Assembly: GCF_051622035.1 (NCBI RefSeq)
Contig: NC_135357.1
Span: forward strand, 16,483,001 to 16,547,000
Length of the DNA: 64,000 nucleotides
Reading direction: 5' to 3'
From: Arctopsyche grandis
Taxonomy: Eukaryota; Arthropoda; Insecta; Trichoptera; Hydropsychidae
Shown here: positions 1 through 14,461 of the stretch, in pieces
How the letters are laid out: each line of letters starts with the position of its first letter
How positions within the stretch are numbered: the stretch's first letter is position 1
Program-made: the position numbers and the translations under genes
The notes under the pieces: generated by a model
Seen by the model: the letters and a program-made list of their open reading frames with translations, nothing else
Databases searched by the model: none
What the model was told of the DNA's origin: nothing

Positions 1-1339
<1,339 letters not shown>

Positions 1340-1572
1340 TCCGTTTCCTATCAGAGTTTGCCAATTTATCTGATTTAATTGATGAAACGGCTCCAGACAA
1401 ATTGGCACCCTATCCTCATTTGTTACCATAAATTGAATATAATTAAAATTTTTAAATAATAATGTTATAAATTTACATATATAAACTACAAATTTGGCCA
1501 TATGTGTCACACGCCTTGGGCAAAGCCCGTAATGACACTATGGTAAATATAAATAATTAAAAAAAACAGCAA
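1340..1572 (+). mobile_element. SINE body and tail, head missing
   Basis: The element begins in the SINE body block that starts CGTTTCCTATCAGAG and continues TTTGCCAATT, with GAAACGGCTCC downstream. The same block occurs near 16287, 34825, 42520 and 44430. It ends in a hairpin (left arm CCATATGTGTCA at 1498-1509, right arm TGACACTATGG at 1533-1543) and an A-rich tail. No tRNA-like head is recognisable upstream, so this copy is 5' truncated. An open frame on the opposite strand here is a shadow. Confidence 0.75.
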
Positions 1573-2054
1573 TAAGTATTATAATGCTTATTCAAATATT
1601 CTAAATAAATACATTACATTTTACATAGTATATATTATACATATGTACATACACATGTACTTATGTATATATTTTAGAAAAAAAAATAAACGCGTCACGA
1701 TATTGAAAGTGTCAAAATTAATTGAAAATTTTAACTCGGTGCAATTTAAACATTTGAATAATGTCGCTTAAGTGCCACATACAATACATTGGGGGGTTCG
1801 TGCAACCCCCACATCTAACCCTAGACGTCCCATGGGCAATCCACGAATTACTGTATTAGGTGCCTTAACGACTCGACTCACGCATTTCATAAAAGTGTCT
1901 AGTCGGATCCAATACTTTTATATATACATAGGTACATATGTACATGTGTATAATACACCGATGATTCCGAAATTCACGTGATAGAAAAATAATATAAATA
2001 ATATATGTACAAATGTATACGTATTCTGGTGTTTTTCTTCGTTACACGTGTACC
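1573..2054. other. Gene-free AT-rich spacer
   Basis: AT-rich DNA with short ATAC/GTAT runs and no feature I can support. The stretch around 1780-1880 is slightly richer in G and C. Confidence 0.5.
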
Positions 2055-2350
2055 GGAAGCTGTGCGACAAGTGGCCCCCACCCTCCCTCACGCTCCGCTC
2101 CGGGGGGTGATTTTCTCACCCCCACGAGTCGCACAGGCTCTCCCTCAAAAAAATCCAAATTGAATCATGCGGCGGGGGAATTGCGCTATTATGTTATTAA
2201 ACAGCGTGCGGGGGCGCGACCCCGCCTAAAAAAGGGCGCCAAAAAACGGCGCCCCACCGGGTAGCATATTTCACTTTATGACGACGGGGAGGTGAAGGTA
2301 GGGGTGGGAAGTGTGACTGATTTTATTAGCGGCGACCTGTCAGAACCGAA
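2055..2350. other. GC-rich unique island with stem-loops
   Basis: A sharp rise in G and C within AT-rich DNA. TGTGCGAC near 2070 and GTCGCACA near 2127 form inverted arms, and GGCGCC recurs on either side of an A-run near 2240. The 83-codon open frame across it has biased composition and no recognised domain. It could be regulatory DNA or an unrecognised repeat. Confidence 0.4.
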
Positions 2351-2903
2351 CCATCTTTATTATGTGATCGAATTTCCGCCATGCTCCTAGTTTTATTTTA
2401 TTTTTGCTATAGTGCCGTGATTTTTCCAAATTTGTAAATATATATGTACATATAGAAATTTATACACATTTATTATATACATTTGAATCCGTAATCAGAC
2501 AGTGGTGATAAATATAGGGTAGTATTAGTTTCAGTATGACTAAAATTTTGAGATTTTTTATATTAGCATTGTGATGTTTCACTACACCTCATACAGAAAT
2601 CGGATTACATAAAAGTAAGGGACTTTCTTACTTATATATAGTTCTTATTGAAAGAATGTCAGAAAAATGTAAGAAATATTTTCATATTATAGAAGCATTA
2701 AGTATATTATATAGTACTATATTTAAAAATACGTTTAGTATTGTAGCTGTAATGTTTACTGTATGTACTACGGAAAACGAAGCACTTTCAATAATTTCAG
2801 GTATTTTAAAAAAGTATATATGTACATGTGTATATTGATGGAATAAGATGTGTGGCATTTGAGGTAAATATAACAAGATTAAAGTTCATATTGGTGTATG
2901 CTA
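2351..2903. other. Gene-free AT-rich spacer
   Basis: AT-rich sequence with two overlapping short open frames on opposite strands and no signature of a real gene. Confidence 0.5.
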
Positions 2904-3237
2904 TCATCACTAATATTTACAGCCATTCGTCATCTACTGTTGGATGAAGGCCTCTTCAACACGATTCGATTTGTGTCTATTTTAGAAAATCCATCATCTA
3001 ATCCACATCATCCCACACATTTTTCTAATTTCACCCACTCAGCTCTCTTTTAAACTCTCTTGGGTATCGCTCAAGCACTTCTTCCGTCCATCTACATATA
3101 TATAACCCGTTTATAGCCATTTCAATCTCTTTACTCTAACCATTATATCAAACAACTTTGTCATACTTCTCACCCACGTATTTCTTTTTCTGTCTCCTCG
3201 TTATGCCGAGCATAAAGCATTTCGTACTTCATTGGGA
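2904..3237 (-). mobile_element. RTE-type LINE 3' fragment, degenerate
   Basis: Read on the minus strand, this matches the C-terminal part of the RTE reverse transcriptase frame seen at 4045-4862: the NTWVR-like block, LKW, EVLE and the terminal block preceding the TGA-rich tail. Reading frames are broken many times. The left end (ATCATCAC) is the 3' tail. The right end adjoins an inverted repeat whose partner lies at 5045-5195. Confidence 0.8.
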
Positions 3238-3370
3238 CATTGGAATAGAATCTTTCTTAATAAATAAATAACTATAAGAAGAAGAATAAATAGTTCCATA
3301 TATGAATGCTCCTAAGTATACTTAATGGCAAATATTGTAAAGTAAACTCAAACCACATTGATTTACTGTT
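3225..3370 (+). repeat. Left arm of an imperfect inverted repeat
   Basis: This stretch, with key blocks GGAATAGAATC, AACTATAAGAAGAAG and TTGTAAAGTAAACTC, reappears reverse-complemented at 5045-5195. The arms are about 1.7 kb apart and flank the longest RTE fragment of the window. Small differences show the duplication is not very recent. Confidence 0.8.
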
Positions 3371-4044
3371 AATCGTACTTAAATATACATATACATATAT
3401 ATACATATCTAGGTTTTGATTAAATAAGTTTATTTATCGTTCAGCTCTATCTCAGTACCTCCAACCCCTTTTAACTCCTTTGCCGCCGAGTCGGCAATTG
3501 TGTTATTATGTAACGCGACAAATATTCAGACGAATATTTACTTAACGCGCATAATATTTTAATCTTCCCCTCGGCGCAGGGTGCTCGGCGACATAGAGGC
3601 GTAAGTGCCACCGCCACCCAATCACGAATCTAACTCATACTACAACAACTCACACGGAGTTGATTTCCAGTTCAGCTTTCGGTCTAGGGGATGAGAGTTC
3701 GGCACTCCATCAAATGAATGAGTGAGGGTGGCGCGCAAGTGAATTTATATCGTTCGGGGGAGTATGTAGTTAAGCCCGAGCTGTATGGAAATGCGCGAAG
3801 CATTAAAACGATATACGAGTATGACAATAAGGTTTCGGGATGACGTCATAAATTGCTTTCATTCGGGAGTATGTGTGTCTGTCTGCGTGTGCGAGTACGC
3901 GTTTCACTAGTCTACATACATGCATATGTACGTATATATGTACATACATATATAAATGTATATGAAGGTAGTGTAAGGGAAAAGCGAAAGCAAATAATAA
4001 AACACTAGGCTTGGAGCTATTAATTATTTGACGCATATATACAT
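3371..4044. other. Gene-free stretch with GC-richer unique island
   Basis: About 3440-3790 is unique and richer in G and C than its surroundings (CCGCCGAGTCGGC, CTCGGCGCAGGG). It has no supported coding frame and may be regulatory. From 3890 to 3980 it holds short ATAC/TGTA runs. Confidence 0.4.
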
Positions 4045-4862
4045 ATATGGAGTAAGCATCAATGGTCGCTTCTTGAGTCACCTTCGGTTCGCAGACGATA
4101 TAGTTTTAGTAGTTCGTGATTCAGCTGACCTTCTTATCAGACTAACACAGCTGGACAGGGAAAGTAGAAAAGTAGGATTAAAAATTAACGTAGATAAGAC
4201 TAAACTAATGTTCAATAGTAATTGCATGCCTGATAGCATCCCCTTAGATGATAAACCAGTAGAAGTAGTAAATAATTATTTATATTTAGGTCAAATAATT
4301 GACATGTCTGGTAGTAAAGATGAAGAGATAAAGAGACGTATGAAATTAGGATGGAGTGCATTTGGACGGATGAATGCTGTTTTTAAATCAAAAATGCCAC
4401 TCTGCCTGAAGAAAAGGATCTTTGATCAATGCGTTTTGCCAGTGATGACGTATGGATGTGAAACTTGGACACTGAACGCCAAGATGCTAAATAAAATCCA
4501 ATGCAATCAAAGAAATATGGAACGCTGTATGCATGGCATAACGAAGAAAGACATAAAGCGGAACACGTGGGTGAGAAGTATGACATAGTGGATAGAGTGA
4601 AGAGATTAAAATGGCAATGGGCGCGTCACGTAGCTAGGAGGATGGACGAAAGGTGGACCAAAGAAGTGCTTGAATGGTACCCGAGAGAAGGCAAAAGAGT
4701 AAAAGGAAGACCGCAAGGAAGATGGGTGAACGAAATTAGGAAAATGTGCGGAATGAGAAGGATGAGTGTTGCGCAAAACAGAGACGAGTGGAAGCGTGTT
4801 GGAGAGGCCTTCATCCAGCAGTGGATGACGAATGACTGTAAATGATGATGATGATGATGTAT
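4045..4862 (+). mobile_element. RTE-type LINE, 5'-truncated RT and C-terminal region
   Basis: This is the longest retrotransposon coding piece here. A frame from about 4050 to 4588 shows the reverse transcriptase catalytic block LRFADDIVLV, then VGLKINVDKTK, YLYLGQIID, LPVMTYGCETWTL and NTWVRSM. A second frame, to 4845, continues with LKWQWARH, RRMDERWTKEVLEWYPRE, GRPQGRW and EAFIQQWM. This is the RTE (BovB-like) signature. The endonuclease and the first RT motifs are absent, so the copy is 5' truncated as is usual for LINEs. A frameshift near 4580 separates the two frames. The element ends in ATGATGATGATGATG, the usual microsatellite tail. It is non-functional as it stands. Confidence 0.93.
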
Positions 4863-4956
4863 GTATATATACAAATGTGTAAACATATACCTACATACAT
4901 ATGAATGTTGTTTTCACCCCAGGAAGGCGTATTTAAAAAAATATATTGGGTAGAAA

Positions 4957-5048
4957 CGAATAAAATCTTTGATCAATGAATCTTACCTGTAATGATGTAT
5001 GGATGCAAAACTTAAGTATCGAATGCCAAAATGCTGCATAAAGTTCAG
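4957..5048 (+). mobile_element. Small RTE-type LINE fragment
   Basis: It matches the 4410-4500 part of the larger RTE copy (AAAATCTTTGATCAATG, ATGACGTATGGATG-like block). It is cut off at about 5048, where the inverted-repeat arm begins. A short CCAGGAAGGCG piece at 4919 just before it resembles a SINE tail arm. Confidence 0.75.
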
Positions 5049-5195
5049 TAATCAATGTGGTTTGAGTTTACTTTACAATATTTAACATTAAGTATACCTA
5101 CTTACGAGCTTTCAAATATACATAGAACTATTTTTTCTTCTTCTTATAGTTATTTATTTATAAGCAAGATTCTATTCCAATGTCCAATCAGATCC
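5045..5195 (-). repeat. Right arm of an imperfect inverted repeat
   Basis: This is the reverse complement of 3225-3370, including CTTCTTCTTATAG, TTATTTATAAGCAAG and ATTCCAATGTCC. Together the arms could form a large stem-loop around the RTE copy. Confidence 0.8.
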
Positions 5196-6631
5196 CTCCG
5201 TAACCTTCATTATTTCACATTTATCCCTGTTCTACCAACTATTCCTGTAATTCCTTTTTTATATACGTGCATACATAGATCTTCGCCCTCTTATTGATAA
5301 TATTTGTTCCTTTTATTGCTTTAAATTTCAATTGTTTGTTCATTGGTCTTAGTATCACATATGTACATAGATATTTATATTCCATTTCTACCACTATTCA
5401 GACTTTTCTTCTTGTTTTTATTTTATATCATTGTCCTTATTTATTTTTAGAATTTTTTTTGCTAACAATGTCATGTTTTCATGTTCAAAATTTGACCACA
5501 AAATACAATATCGTATATATCATTTTTACTTTATCTATGTATGTATGTACATATAGTAACAATAGATGAAGTTTTGTGATCACTTCAATTAATATATTAG
5601 TTCTAATTGTTCTTTGAATCTTAATACGAGAACTTACTAAATTAAATAGTAAATTAAAAACAGCTTAAATTAGTTTGAATTCTGTCTGATGTCACTAATT
5701 TCCATTTAAAGGTTTTAAATCTAAAAATGGAAAATTTGCATTTGAACAAGTCATTCCTCATTCTGTAAATTAAATGCGCACTTGTCACCCCATGAAGCCT
5801 TTAGGGCTTTTGTGAATTACAATATTAATAAATAATCCTTTAACGTTGACAAAAATATGACACGTGATATGAATGTGTTTAATCCGGCTTTAGCTGACGA
5901 AACTTTACAGCATTATATTATTATTTTGACAATATTTTAATGCTTATATTATTTAATAAATCAATACTAATGAATTAATGACAATTTTTTTATTTTTTTT
6001 CGATCTTATTTATATAGCCGATTATGATGTATAAGTTTAATGTAGGCGAGAGGGGCTCGCAACAGATTACGTGTTTAGTCTCCAGAGATTGTTGTAGCGA
6101 ATATCCATTATGCGCGTGTCAAACATATTAAAATTGTTGAATAAATATAGCTCACCCCTCGCTTTGCACAATACACACACGATATGAGCATTTTATTATT
6201 ATAATACGTCTCGGATTCCTGTGAGGGGGTTCGCTTCTAATTCGTCAGACACATTGTCATCCGACGCTCAAGGGGTTGACGCGTAATGGAAATGTTCGCA
6301 CCCTCTAAAATATAAAAAGAAAGGGATTAAAAATATTCCCTTTTTATTGCTTCTATTAAGTGTATTAAAAACAGGTGCTTTCGTCACACTTTTTGCGAAT
6401 TTAGCTTATGATGTGATATATTTTATGTACAAATTTATGATTATAGAATTAATTTATTATATTCAGTGACATATTAATATTGACAAAAGATATATATTTT
6501 AATATTAGAAGCCGATTTTATGTATGTAGGTACAATTCTTCCCCTATATGAATTTACTAAGTGATAACAGATATTCATTTTATTTTGGGTTACAATTTTA
6601 TATAGGTACATATATACATGCATACATACAT
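5196..6631. other. Gene-free; GC-richer island at 6000-6320
   Basis: Mostly AT-rich with no coding signature. About 6000-6320 is unique and richer in G and C (GGCGAGAGGGGCTCGC, GACGCTCAAGGGGTTGACGCG) and could be regulatory. Confidence 0.45.
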
Positions 6632-6842
6632 TGCTAGAAGAATGGGTGAAAGATGGACAAAAGAAGTGCTAGAATGGTACTCGAGAGAATGCAAAAGGGT
6701 AAAAAGAAGACCGCAACGAAGATGGGTACACGAAATTAAGGAAGTGTGTGGGGGTGAGATGGATGGGAGTTGCACAAAACAGAGACGAGTGGAAGCGTGT
6801 TGGAGAGGCCTTCATCCAGCAGTGGAATAGTGAATGATGATG
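6632..6842 (+). mobile_element. RTE-type LINE 3' fragment
   Basis: The translated frame shows RWTKEVLEWYSRE and then KRRPQRRW, matching the C-terminal region of the copy at 4640-4845. It ends with the GGAGAGGCCTTCATCCAGCA block and a short TGATGATGG tail. It begins inside a CATA-rich run. Confidence 0.9.
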
Positions 6843-8419
6843 GCATACATACACACATAATGAACCACAAAAAGTTCGAATAAAATTTTAATTCAAGCTA
6901 ATTTTTTTATTAGTATACTAATCATCTTTATTTGATTGTATACTAATTTAGGGGGAAAATCTTTATTTTCAAATCGATATTAATTTATTTATATATATAT
7001 TTAAAAAAAATTTGAGTTTAATTATTTTCAACTTCTTTTTCGTTGCATCCATGATAACATGCTTTTCTTTATTTTTGCGAGATTGGTTGGCACGGAAATT
7101 CATAGGAGATTGAATTTGGCGATTAAATGAGCTTTCACAAAGTCGATACGTATTTCAATTGCTTTTTTTGCCTGGAACATGAAAGAAGTGTTCGTTTAAA
7201 ATTAAAGGATCAGTTTTAATAATCACAAGTTGTACTCTATAGAGCTTTTATATTGATTCTGTATATAAACTTATGTAAATCGCGTGAAATTTTATACCAT
7301 TAAAATGTATGATGTACGTAAAGGGTTAACAACCCGTTCGATTGCTCAACGAACGCCTTTTATTATATTATTTATGAGTTTGAAAGCAGGGTTGTTTTAC
7401 ACGAAGGGTGAGTGTCAGGTGCGATTGTCGCCCAAATAATGCGATTTATTTTCATACGGAAAGAATCGCATTTATTGTACATATAGTAAAATGGCATGAA
7501 ATTGGTAGTCGGCATACAGGGTGGCAAAGAGGTGCACAAATTGTTTTATTAAAACGCACCACGGGGGGGGGGGAAGGGAATGACAGTGCAATTTTAAAAT
7601 TAATTCCGTTCTAAGCTGAAAGTCATCTCATATATGTAGTATATACGTGACGAACTGGCAAGTTTTTGTGTTTATACATATATATAAGAATTTCGTGTTT
7701 TGATCGCGGTGCAATACCGCTACTCTCCTTTTATGCACCGTTGATCCTGGATGCTGAGCGCGTGCAAGTTAACCAGATCAAGAACATGTGTTTTTACTTA
7801 TGAAATCATAACATATATGGGATATCAAAGTGGTAGCCGCGTACGTTGGCGTATATGCATTACGCCGAGTGGTTCCAGGTTCGTATCCCAAAACAATGAA
7901 GTCCTCTCATAAAAAGGGTTATGTCAAAAATTTGATACAAAACACCGTTCAACGTTTCCATTGCGCGTCTGCAATAAGTTCAACTATGTATATCGTATTA
8001 CGACTTCAAGAATGTTAATTTTCAAATTGATACGATCGAAGAACGGTTTTTTACGTGTTGGAATTGTTCACAATTATAATATTTGATGAGGCAGAAAAAT
8101 TAGTTGAATTCTTCTTCCATGTATAAACGTGGAACTATGTATTGGGGCTTTTTGCAGAAATAAAAGTACCGAAACTGTAGCTTAACGAAGATTCATTGAT
8201 TTCATTTTATCAAAATTGTACACATTTTCTTCGAATATTATTAGAATCTATAGACGACTGTGAGTGAACTTATCAGGCCAACTTATGATATGTAATTACG
8301 AAGCGTCATTCTTGTTCTATTCAATGATGTAAGCATTTATATAGTTGAATATTGCTTTGTGAGATATTTATTGTGATTTTAAAGACGAAATATGTATATA
8401 TGTTCATTACGTATATGTA
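6843..8419. other. Gene-free; possible tRNA-like SINE head near 7830
   Basis: AT-rich DNA. A G-run lies near 7563. At 7830-7890 the block GGTAGCCGCG followed by GGTTCGTATCCC resembles A- and B-box elements of a tRNA-derived SINE head, but no SINE body follows that I can recognise, so this is weak. No protein gene is supported. Confidence 0.35.
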
Positions 8420-8817
8420 TATGTTACAGTCTGTGTTCCCTTCGGTTCGTTCATGAACATACTAGTTTGTTTATATACGAACTATTAGTTTCAGTTTAAG
8501 TGCTAACGGTCAAAAGCCATCTTCAAATAAAGTCACCAGCTGTCAAAAACTTCAAGATGTAAAACGCCAAGTATTTAAAATGAAAATACTATGGAAACCT
8601 TAATGGAAATTACAACATACATACAGAGTAAGCATACATATGTATGTACATCTATAGAGGATGGGACAAACGATTGAGAATACGTCAACTTTTGTGCATG
8701 AACAAACTGTCTGTCAAAACGTTTGTCGATTAGTTCTTTTGTGGCCAGATTGCTTCGTGTATGAACGAACTAGAACGTTCATGAACGAACGAAATGTGCA
8801 CTTCGACTTTTACATAT
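8420..8817 (+). mobile_element. Non-autonomous TIR element, copy 1
   Basis: The left end ATGTTACAGTC, followed by TCGTTCATGAACATACTAG, matches the reverse complement of the right end (ATGAACGAACTAGAACGTTC to ACTTTTACATAT). Internal repeats of TTCATGAAC and related sequence lie inside both ends. A related copy sits in opposite orientation at 28141-28626. No transposase frame is present, so this is MITE-like. The superfamily is not identified. Confidence 0.75.
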
Positions 8818-9560
8818 ATACATATATCTATGTATATGTAATACGTAGTTCTAACACTCGATGATATTGAAATCGAATATATAATATAGACGTTTTGTAT
8901 AGTTGGTTTATAAATTACGTTTGTCCATGCTTTTATTGTATCGAATTCGAATGTTAGTGTGTTTGATTACAATTTCTTAGGATGACCGATGAGATTCGAC
9001 TACAGAGGCGACAAGTTCCGATTGTTGTCCTATCGGTTCTTTTCAATCAGGCATATCCTCAGGTCTGATCCTTATCAGGGTTCAGAAGATTTCGTACGGT
9101 GTAAACGGGGAGTGTGGGCGGTGGTGGAACGATTAGCGTTAACCTCCCCACCCTTACCCGCCCGCCGTAGGGTGACCATGCGCCCCCCCGCCGACGCCGA
9201 GGGATTACCGAACCCTAATTTGATTTGAATTAATGTTTCGGACACCCTGATTTATTATCGAATCTTCCCGATACAAACAAAACTACAACAAAACCCGCCC
9301 ACCCACCCACTCCTCCACCCCCTGGCTCTCTCCTCCTGGATTGGGAAAATTCAATATAGGCGGCGGGAGAGCGATCTGTGCGACGTAATCCGCGACGCTC
9401 GTTTATAATGATTATTGCCTAATTTGGATTCATCACGCCTTTGCGCGCGATTTTTCACCGGTCGCTCTTTGCAGCTGAAGCGCGAGGGGTGTGTCGCTAT
9501 TAATTAAGGGGGTTGAGAAAAAAGCGGGGAAAATGGGATAAGATTCATCGGAAAATTTCA
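8818..9560. other. GC-rich unique island
   Basis: From about 8985 to 9540 the DNA is much richer in G and C than its surroundings, with runs such as CGCCCCCCCGCCGACGCCGAG and the unique block GCGCGCGATTTTTCACC. Open frames are short and compositionally odd, so I read this as non-coding, possibly regulatory. Confidence 0.4.
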
Positions 9561-11636
9561 CTATTTTAATAAATGTAGCGATATACAATTTTCTCTACGT
9601 ATCTACACCCCCACATATGTTTATATCTTTTAAGGGGTAAAAATAATCTGTTTAATTTCAAGCCATTTTTATTAAAAGGGAGATTATTGTGGTAATATAT
9701 CACATAAATTGTTTATTTAAAATATGAAATAATTTATTAACATAATCTGCCTATTTTACTAAAGATAAGATTAAACTAAAATATATGAATAGTTATTATT
9801 AATATATTCAAAATCTTTTAGTATAATAGGTACAACAATTAACACTTTTTTTAATACATGACCCGTTATAATTGAAAGTGGCATAGGTTCACTTTTCTTC
9901 ATTTTGAGAAATATCTCGTAAAATATTAAATTAAGTCAAACAGAAATATATTTTCGGATTTGAAAATTGGACTTCTGCCACATTTAAATATAACGTATGT
10001 GCTTATTTAATTTGAAGAATAAGCTTTATTAATTGATTAATCAAATATAACGACTCATATGTAATTTTGTTTATAATTTAGAATCATATTTTATACACAC
10101 TAAATAAAACAGTTGTACATTAAACCACATTAAAATGAAATTATTACAAAAAAATGGCTGTGATTGAATATGTTTCTCAAGTTGTCCCGAAGTTACTGTT
10201 TGTGTGTATAATATTAATATATAAATAGAAAATTTCGCAGATTTCAGTAAATAATTGAAATATTTCTAAGTTTTATGATAATAATATTTGCAAAAATGTG
10301 TGAGTAAAGGTAAGAGAAGTTTTTATGATGTGTTTGTAATGTGAAAAACTAACTGAGTGACTTAAAATTTATCGAAGCGTTTCCAATAATTTGCACCGTA
10401 GAATAAATCAAATATTTCTCTCCAAAAGAGTGCCTCAGCTATGAGTGAGAAAATCGCGTTTAAGTATTACACAAGCTGGTGTATATATGTACAACATATT
10501 TTTCATACATTTTATGATGTTTATATGGAAAAATGAATGCGAATGGTGTAACGTCTCGTCAGATTCCATCGTCGTCATATTCCATAACAGACTAGAACGG
10601 GTTCCTTCATGGACTCGATGTAATGAGTGCGGAATTCGTGATGATACAAACTGGGAATCTTTTTCTTTTTCGCATATTCTTTTTCAATCGGAGATGTGTT
10701 CAATCCTAACACCGATAATAGAACGTTGAACATATTAAAAAATGATAAGAAAGTAATAAAAGCAATTTAACGTACAGAGCTTACAAAGGATTGCTTTGAG
10801 TTTGCCATATATGTATGTATCTGAATTATCGACAATATGAAACGAGCTTTATTGAAATGTACACCAACGTCAGACGAACTTAAATTTTCAATACACATTC
10901 ACGACGAAGCTCGATCGGAATTTAATTGGACGTATAAAAGAGATGAAGGTATCGAAATGTCGACTTTTTCAATTCGAATTTAGTACGAAATATTTTGAAC
11001 GCGATCTTTTACAATTCCATGATTTATTGGCCATAATTCTCTCCCATAAAGTCAAATTAAAATTTTCGTTGTTTTTCATACGAAATTTATTGCATTATAT
11101 TAAGATCAAATCCAATAAAACCATATAAACATTGAATTGAAAGAAAAGCTTTGTGATTGAATTGGCTATGTATGTATACAAAGTTCTATGTATGTACATT
11201 GACCAAACATTTGCATAGACACATATTATATACATACAATTAAAATTTACATCAGCCATTTTTTGTATACATTTTAATATACAAATATTTAAAGGTTTAA
11301 TTTATAATGTACATACATATATAAAGTTTCTAGTAAAATTTTAAAAGTTTTAACTGAAATTCGAAAGCTCAGTCAACTCAGTAACTCTTCTTGAGAAAAT
11401 TTCATGGGAAATTGTCAAATATTTCTACTCTTAGTTATATTCCACTGACATTTTTCATAAGACCGTGAAAAACAATTTTAAAGTATCTTCTGACAGTAAA
11501 ATATTGATCAGCTATTCATAAATACACGAGTAGGAATTGATTTCGTTTTGTTCGTTGACAAAAAATGCTGTATTTACTGCCATCTATCTAGTCTCAATTA
11601 AAACATAATTATATTTCAATAAAGCCTTACAACGAA
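9561..11636. other. Gene-free AT-rich spacer
   Basis: About 2 kb of AT-rich sequence with only short open frames. I see no repeat end, RNA gene or coding signature. Confidence 0.5.
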
Positions 11637-11930
11637 TTAATTAACATGATCTAATGTTCGAATCATCGCCTCTTTATGATCTGGATTCCGATGAAAATGC
11701 GATGGGGACGAGCCGTTGAGGGGTCGAAAAGGTTGATGACGTTCTGGCGGCATTCCGCACGCCATATAAATATGACGATGACGACAATGAGGACGATGAC
11801 GACCGACGATCCTGTCTCTGTGGGTGGTTCGGTCATCATATGAGGACCCCCACTGACGCCGACTCATCTCTCTCGCCATAGTGATTTTTTGCCAGACCGT
11901 CGGCCACCGTTTGAACGTGCTCAAATCAAA
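11637..11930 (-). other. GC-richer island with open frame, possible exon
   Basis: A 95-codon minus-strand frame lies in an island distinctly richer in G and C than its flanks. Its predicted product is rich in Arg and His, with blocks like MACGMPPERHQPFRPLNG. I recognise no domain. The base composition could equally mark conserved regulatory DNA. I do not claim a gene. Confidence 0.25.
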
Positions 11931-14461
11931 CCGAGAATTATTTATTTGTCATTCATATATTGACATATATACCTAAATATACGCATATAAACATATTCTA
12001 TAAGAGATATAAATTATTTGACGTCTATCAATCCACTTTTTCTAAACGTCGATCGGCATCGCTTGCATTCCGTCGAGAAGTGAAATTATGATGATCGATT
12101 ACTCAACTGCAGCGGAAAAAAGAAATCGCATTCGCATATCCATATTATGGTCGTGCTTACTTGCTCTCGCAGATATGAGAATATTAACTTCTTAATAATT
12201 GCAGAGATGGTTCTCGATTTGTAATGAAATCTACCTACATATATATATACATAAATGAGTAAAATCAAACACATACATATGTATGTATGTCAGTGTATGG
12301 AAGAAGGTAATATATAATATGGACATACATATATAACAGTGAACAAAATTTATTTGAAAAGCCAAAGCGTGTGCACTCCTCACCACGCTTTACCTTTTTA
12401 AACTTACACTTGCAATAAAAATTTATTTCTATAATAATAGAAACAATGCGCACTGTAATAGTAATTCATCTTGTACACCTAGTACAAGATGAAATCACGA
12501 TGAAAGTAATAAATTGAAGGAAATTTTTGACATACTTTTTGTCAAAACAAAAATAGTTGTTACAATTATACAACATAAACTACATGAATAGTTTTAATAT
12601 CTACGCATACTTAAAGTTATTTATATGAGAGTAAGTTTATTAAATCTATTTTAAACGAACATTCGTGTTGTATATTAATTAAAATTGTTAAATTTTTCTT
12701 ATGCTTCCAGGGAGTCTCTCATCTCTTATAAGTATGTAGATATTAAGAATTAATTGAAAATGATCATCATAGTTTATATATTATTTATAGTATAAAGTTT
12801 TACTAATTAATATTACCTAAAATTTTGATAATACTCTCGAGTCCCCTGAAAACCCAAGATTTTTCCGGAAAATTTTTAGCTGTTTTTGATTTGATTAAAT
12901 TGATTTTCTAGAACTTTATCAATAATTATCTTAATTTAAAAATAAATTGTCGTTAGTTACAGTAAAAATAAAATAGAATTGATTGAATTTCGTCATAACT
13001 ACAATAGAGTGGTTCCAAGTCGTCTCTATGGTTAAACATAAAAATAAAAAATGGGAAAATAAAAATAAAACATGATAAAAAACAAAATAAACATAAAATA
13101 TGAGACAACTACAATAAAAGAACACATTTCAAACACGATATCAAATTAAACAATCCCTCAACCAGATCAGGATATTTTAGATTAAACAAATTTCAAGTTT
13201 AATACCCCTTGCAGTAGGCGATGAAACCATCAAATTGGTACGTGCCACAGGAGAAGATAATGAAATACAGCATCTAATATACATATTACATATGTAAATG
13301 AGTTGGCTGGGAACATTACAGCTCAATTCTGTCATAATTTGAGGATTGCTCACCAAACCAACCAGTAACTTTTCGAAATGTTTCCCCAAATATACTCTAC
13401 GTCGTGACTCGAGGGAATTACATATATCCTAGTGCTTCCAGCATGTTTCGGCTAGATATATAATATATACTTTGTATGGAAAGAATGAAAAATTGATCCG
13501 GCTTTTTTGAATAAAGGTGGGGGTGGGAAGGAAGAACTTGTTGATAGTTTTCGGAAGCGAATCATAGCGACCGCTCAAAACGACAGTAATTTATAGGTTC
13601 GAAAAAAATAATCGGGTCAGACCGAATCAGACCGCCGCACAGGCCCTCCTGTGCGAGACAACTTTTTTATGATTTACCTCGGCATCTGGCCGCTAAATCG
13701 AATTGAAATTGATATCGCGGACAAAAACGGGGAGCCACCGAGGAATTTATGGCGACCAGGATGCTGCGCGATCGAGAGGGCGCTCTATGAAAAACGGTCA
13801 GCGGATACCGAAATTTATTACTCTTATTAAAATAATAATTGCGAACGCCGAGTGGTTATCCTTCAAATGGACCGAGAATAGGAACGTCCGTCAAAACGTT
13901 CCGTGCGCCTCTTTAATGGCTTAATTTTAAAATATTCAATGGCGATTTATGAATCATTGAAAAAGTGCATTTCATACATGGTAGATTTTGAAAAGGTATT
14001 AAGATCAATTTTAGCTACATATTTCACCGTTAAAAGGTACACTTTCCCTTAAAAATTTAATCACATATCGATAATTTTTTTATACACTTTTCATTATAAG
14101 AAAAATTTCATTTTATTGGTATTGAAATAAATAAACAAAAGTGTAAATGTATGAGTAATAATAACACAAGTTATATGTAATTGAAGAAAATTAATAGATG
14201 CAGTTTTTAGTTAATAAACATCATTTCATGCTTATTCTTAAAATAATATAAATTTCGAAACGAAAAGCATTAAAATAAAAAGGACTTATGCTTTGAAATT
14301 TAATCAAAATTCTCTTACAAAAAGAGGATCACATACACACTATTTTATTTAAGTGTAAATATTCAAGGTTCAAATATGATTTTCAAATAATGTATTTTCA
14401 CAATGAAAAATGGGTCGATTCTATTTATTATTAGAATAATATTGCTTTTGACTTTTCTCAT
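11931..14461. other. Gene-free; GC-richer island at 13500-13925
   Basis: Mostly AT-rich. A 12-bp perfect inverted repeat (arms TTCATCTTGTAC at 12465-12476 and GTACAAGATGAA at 12482-12493) sits at 12.47 kb. About 13500-13925 is richer in G and C and unique, with no supported gene. CATA-type repeats occur at 12270-12330. Confidence 0.45.

Noticed and set aside
4383..4886. Minus-strand open frames over the RTE element
   Set aside because: They are shadows of the plus-strand RTE frame; the plus strand has the reverse transcriptase motifs.
7826..7895. A tRNA gene
   Set aside because: The B-box-like GGTTCGTATCC is present but no acceptor stem pairs and no clear anticodon arm is found. A decayed SINE head is more likely.
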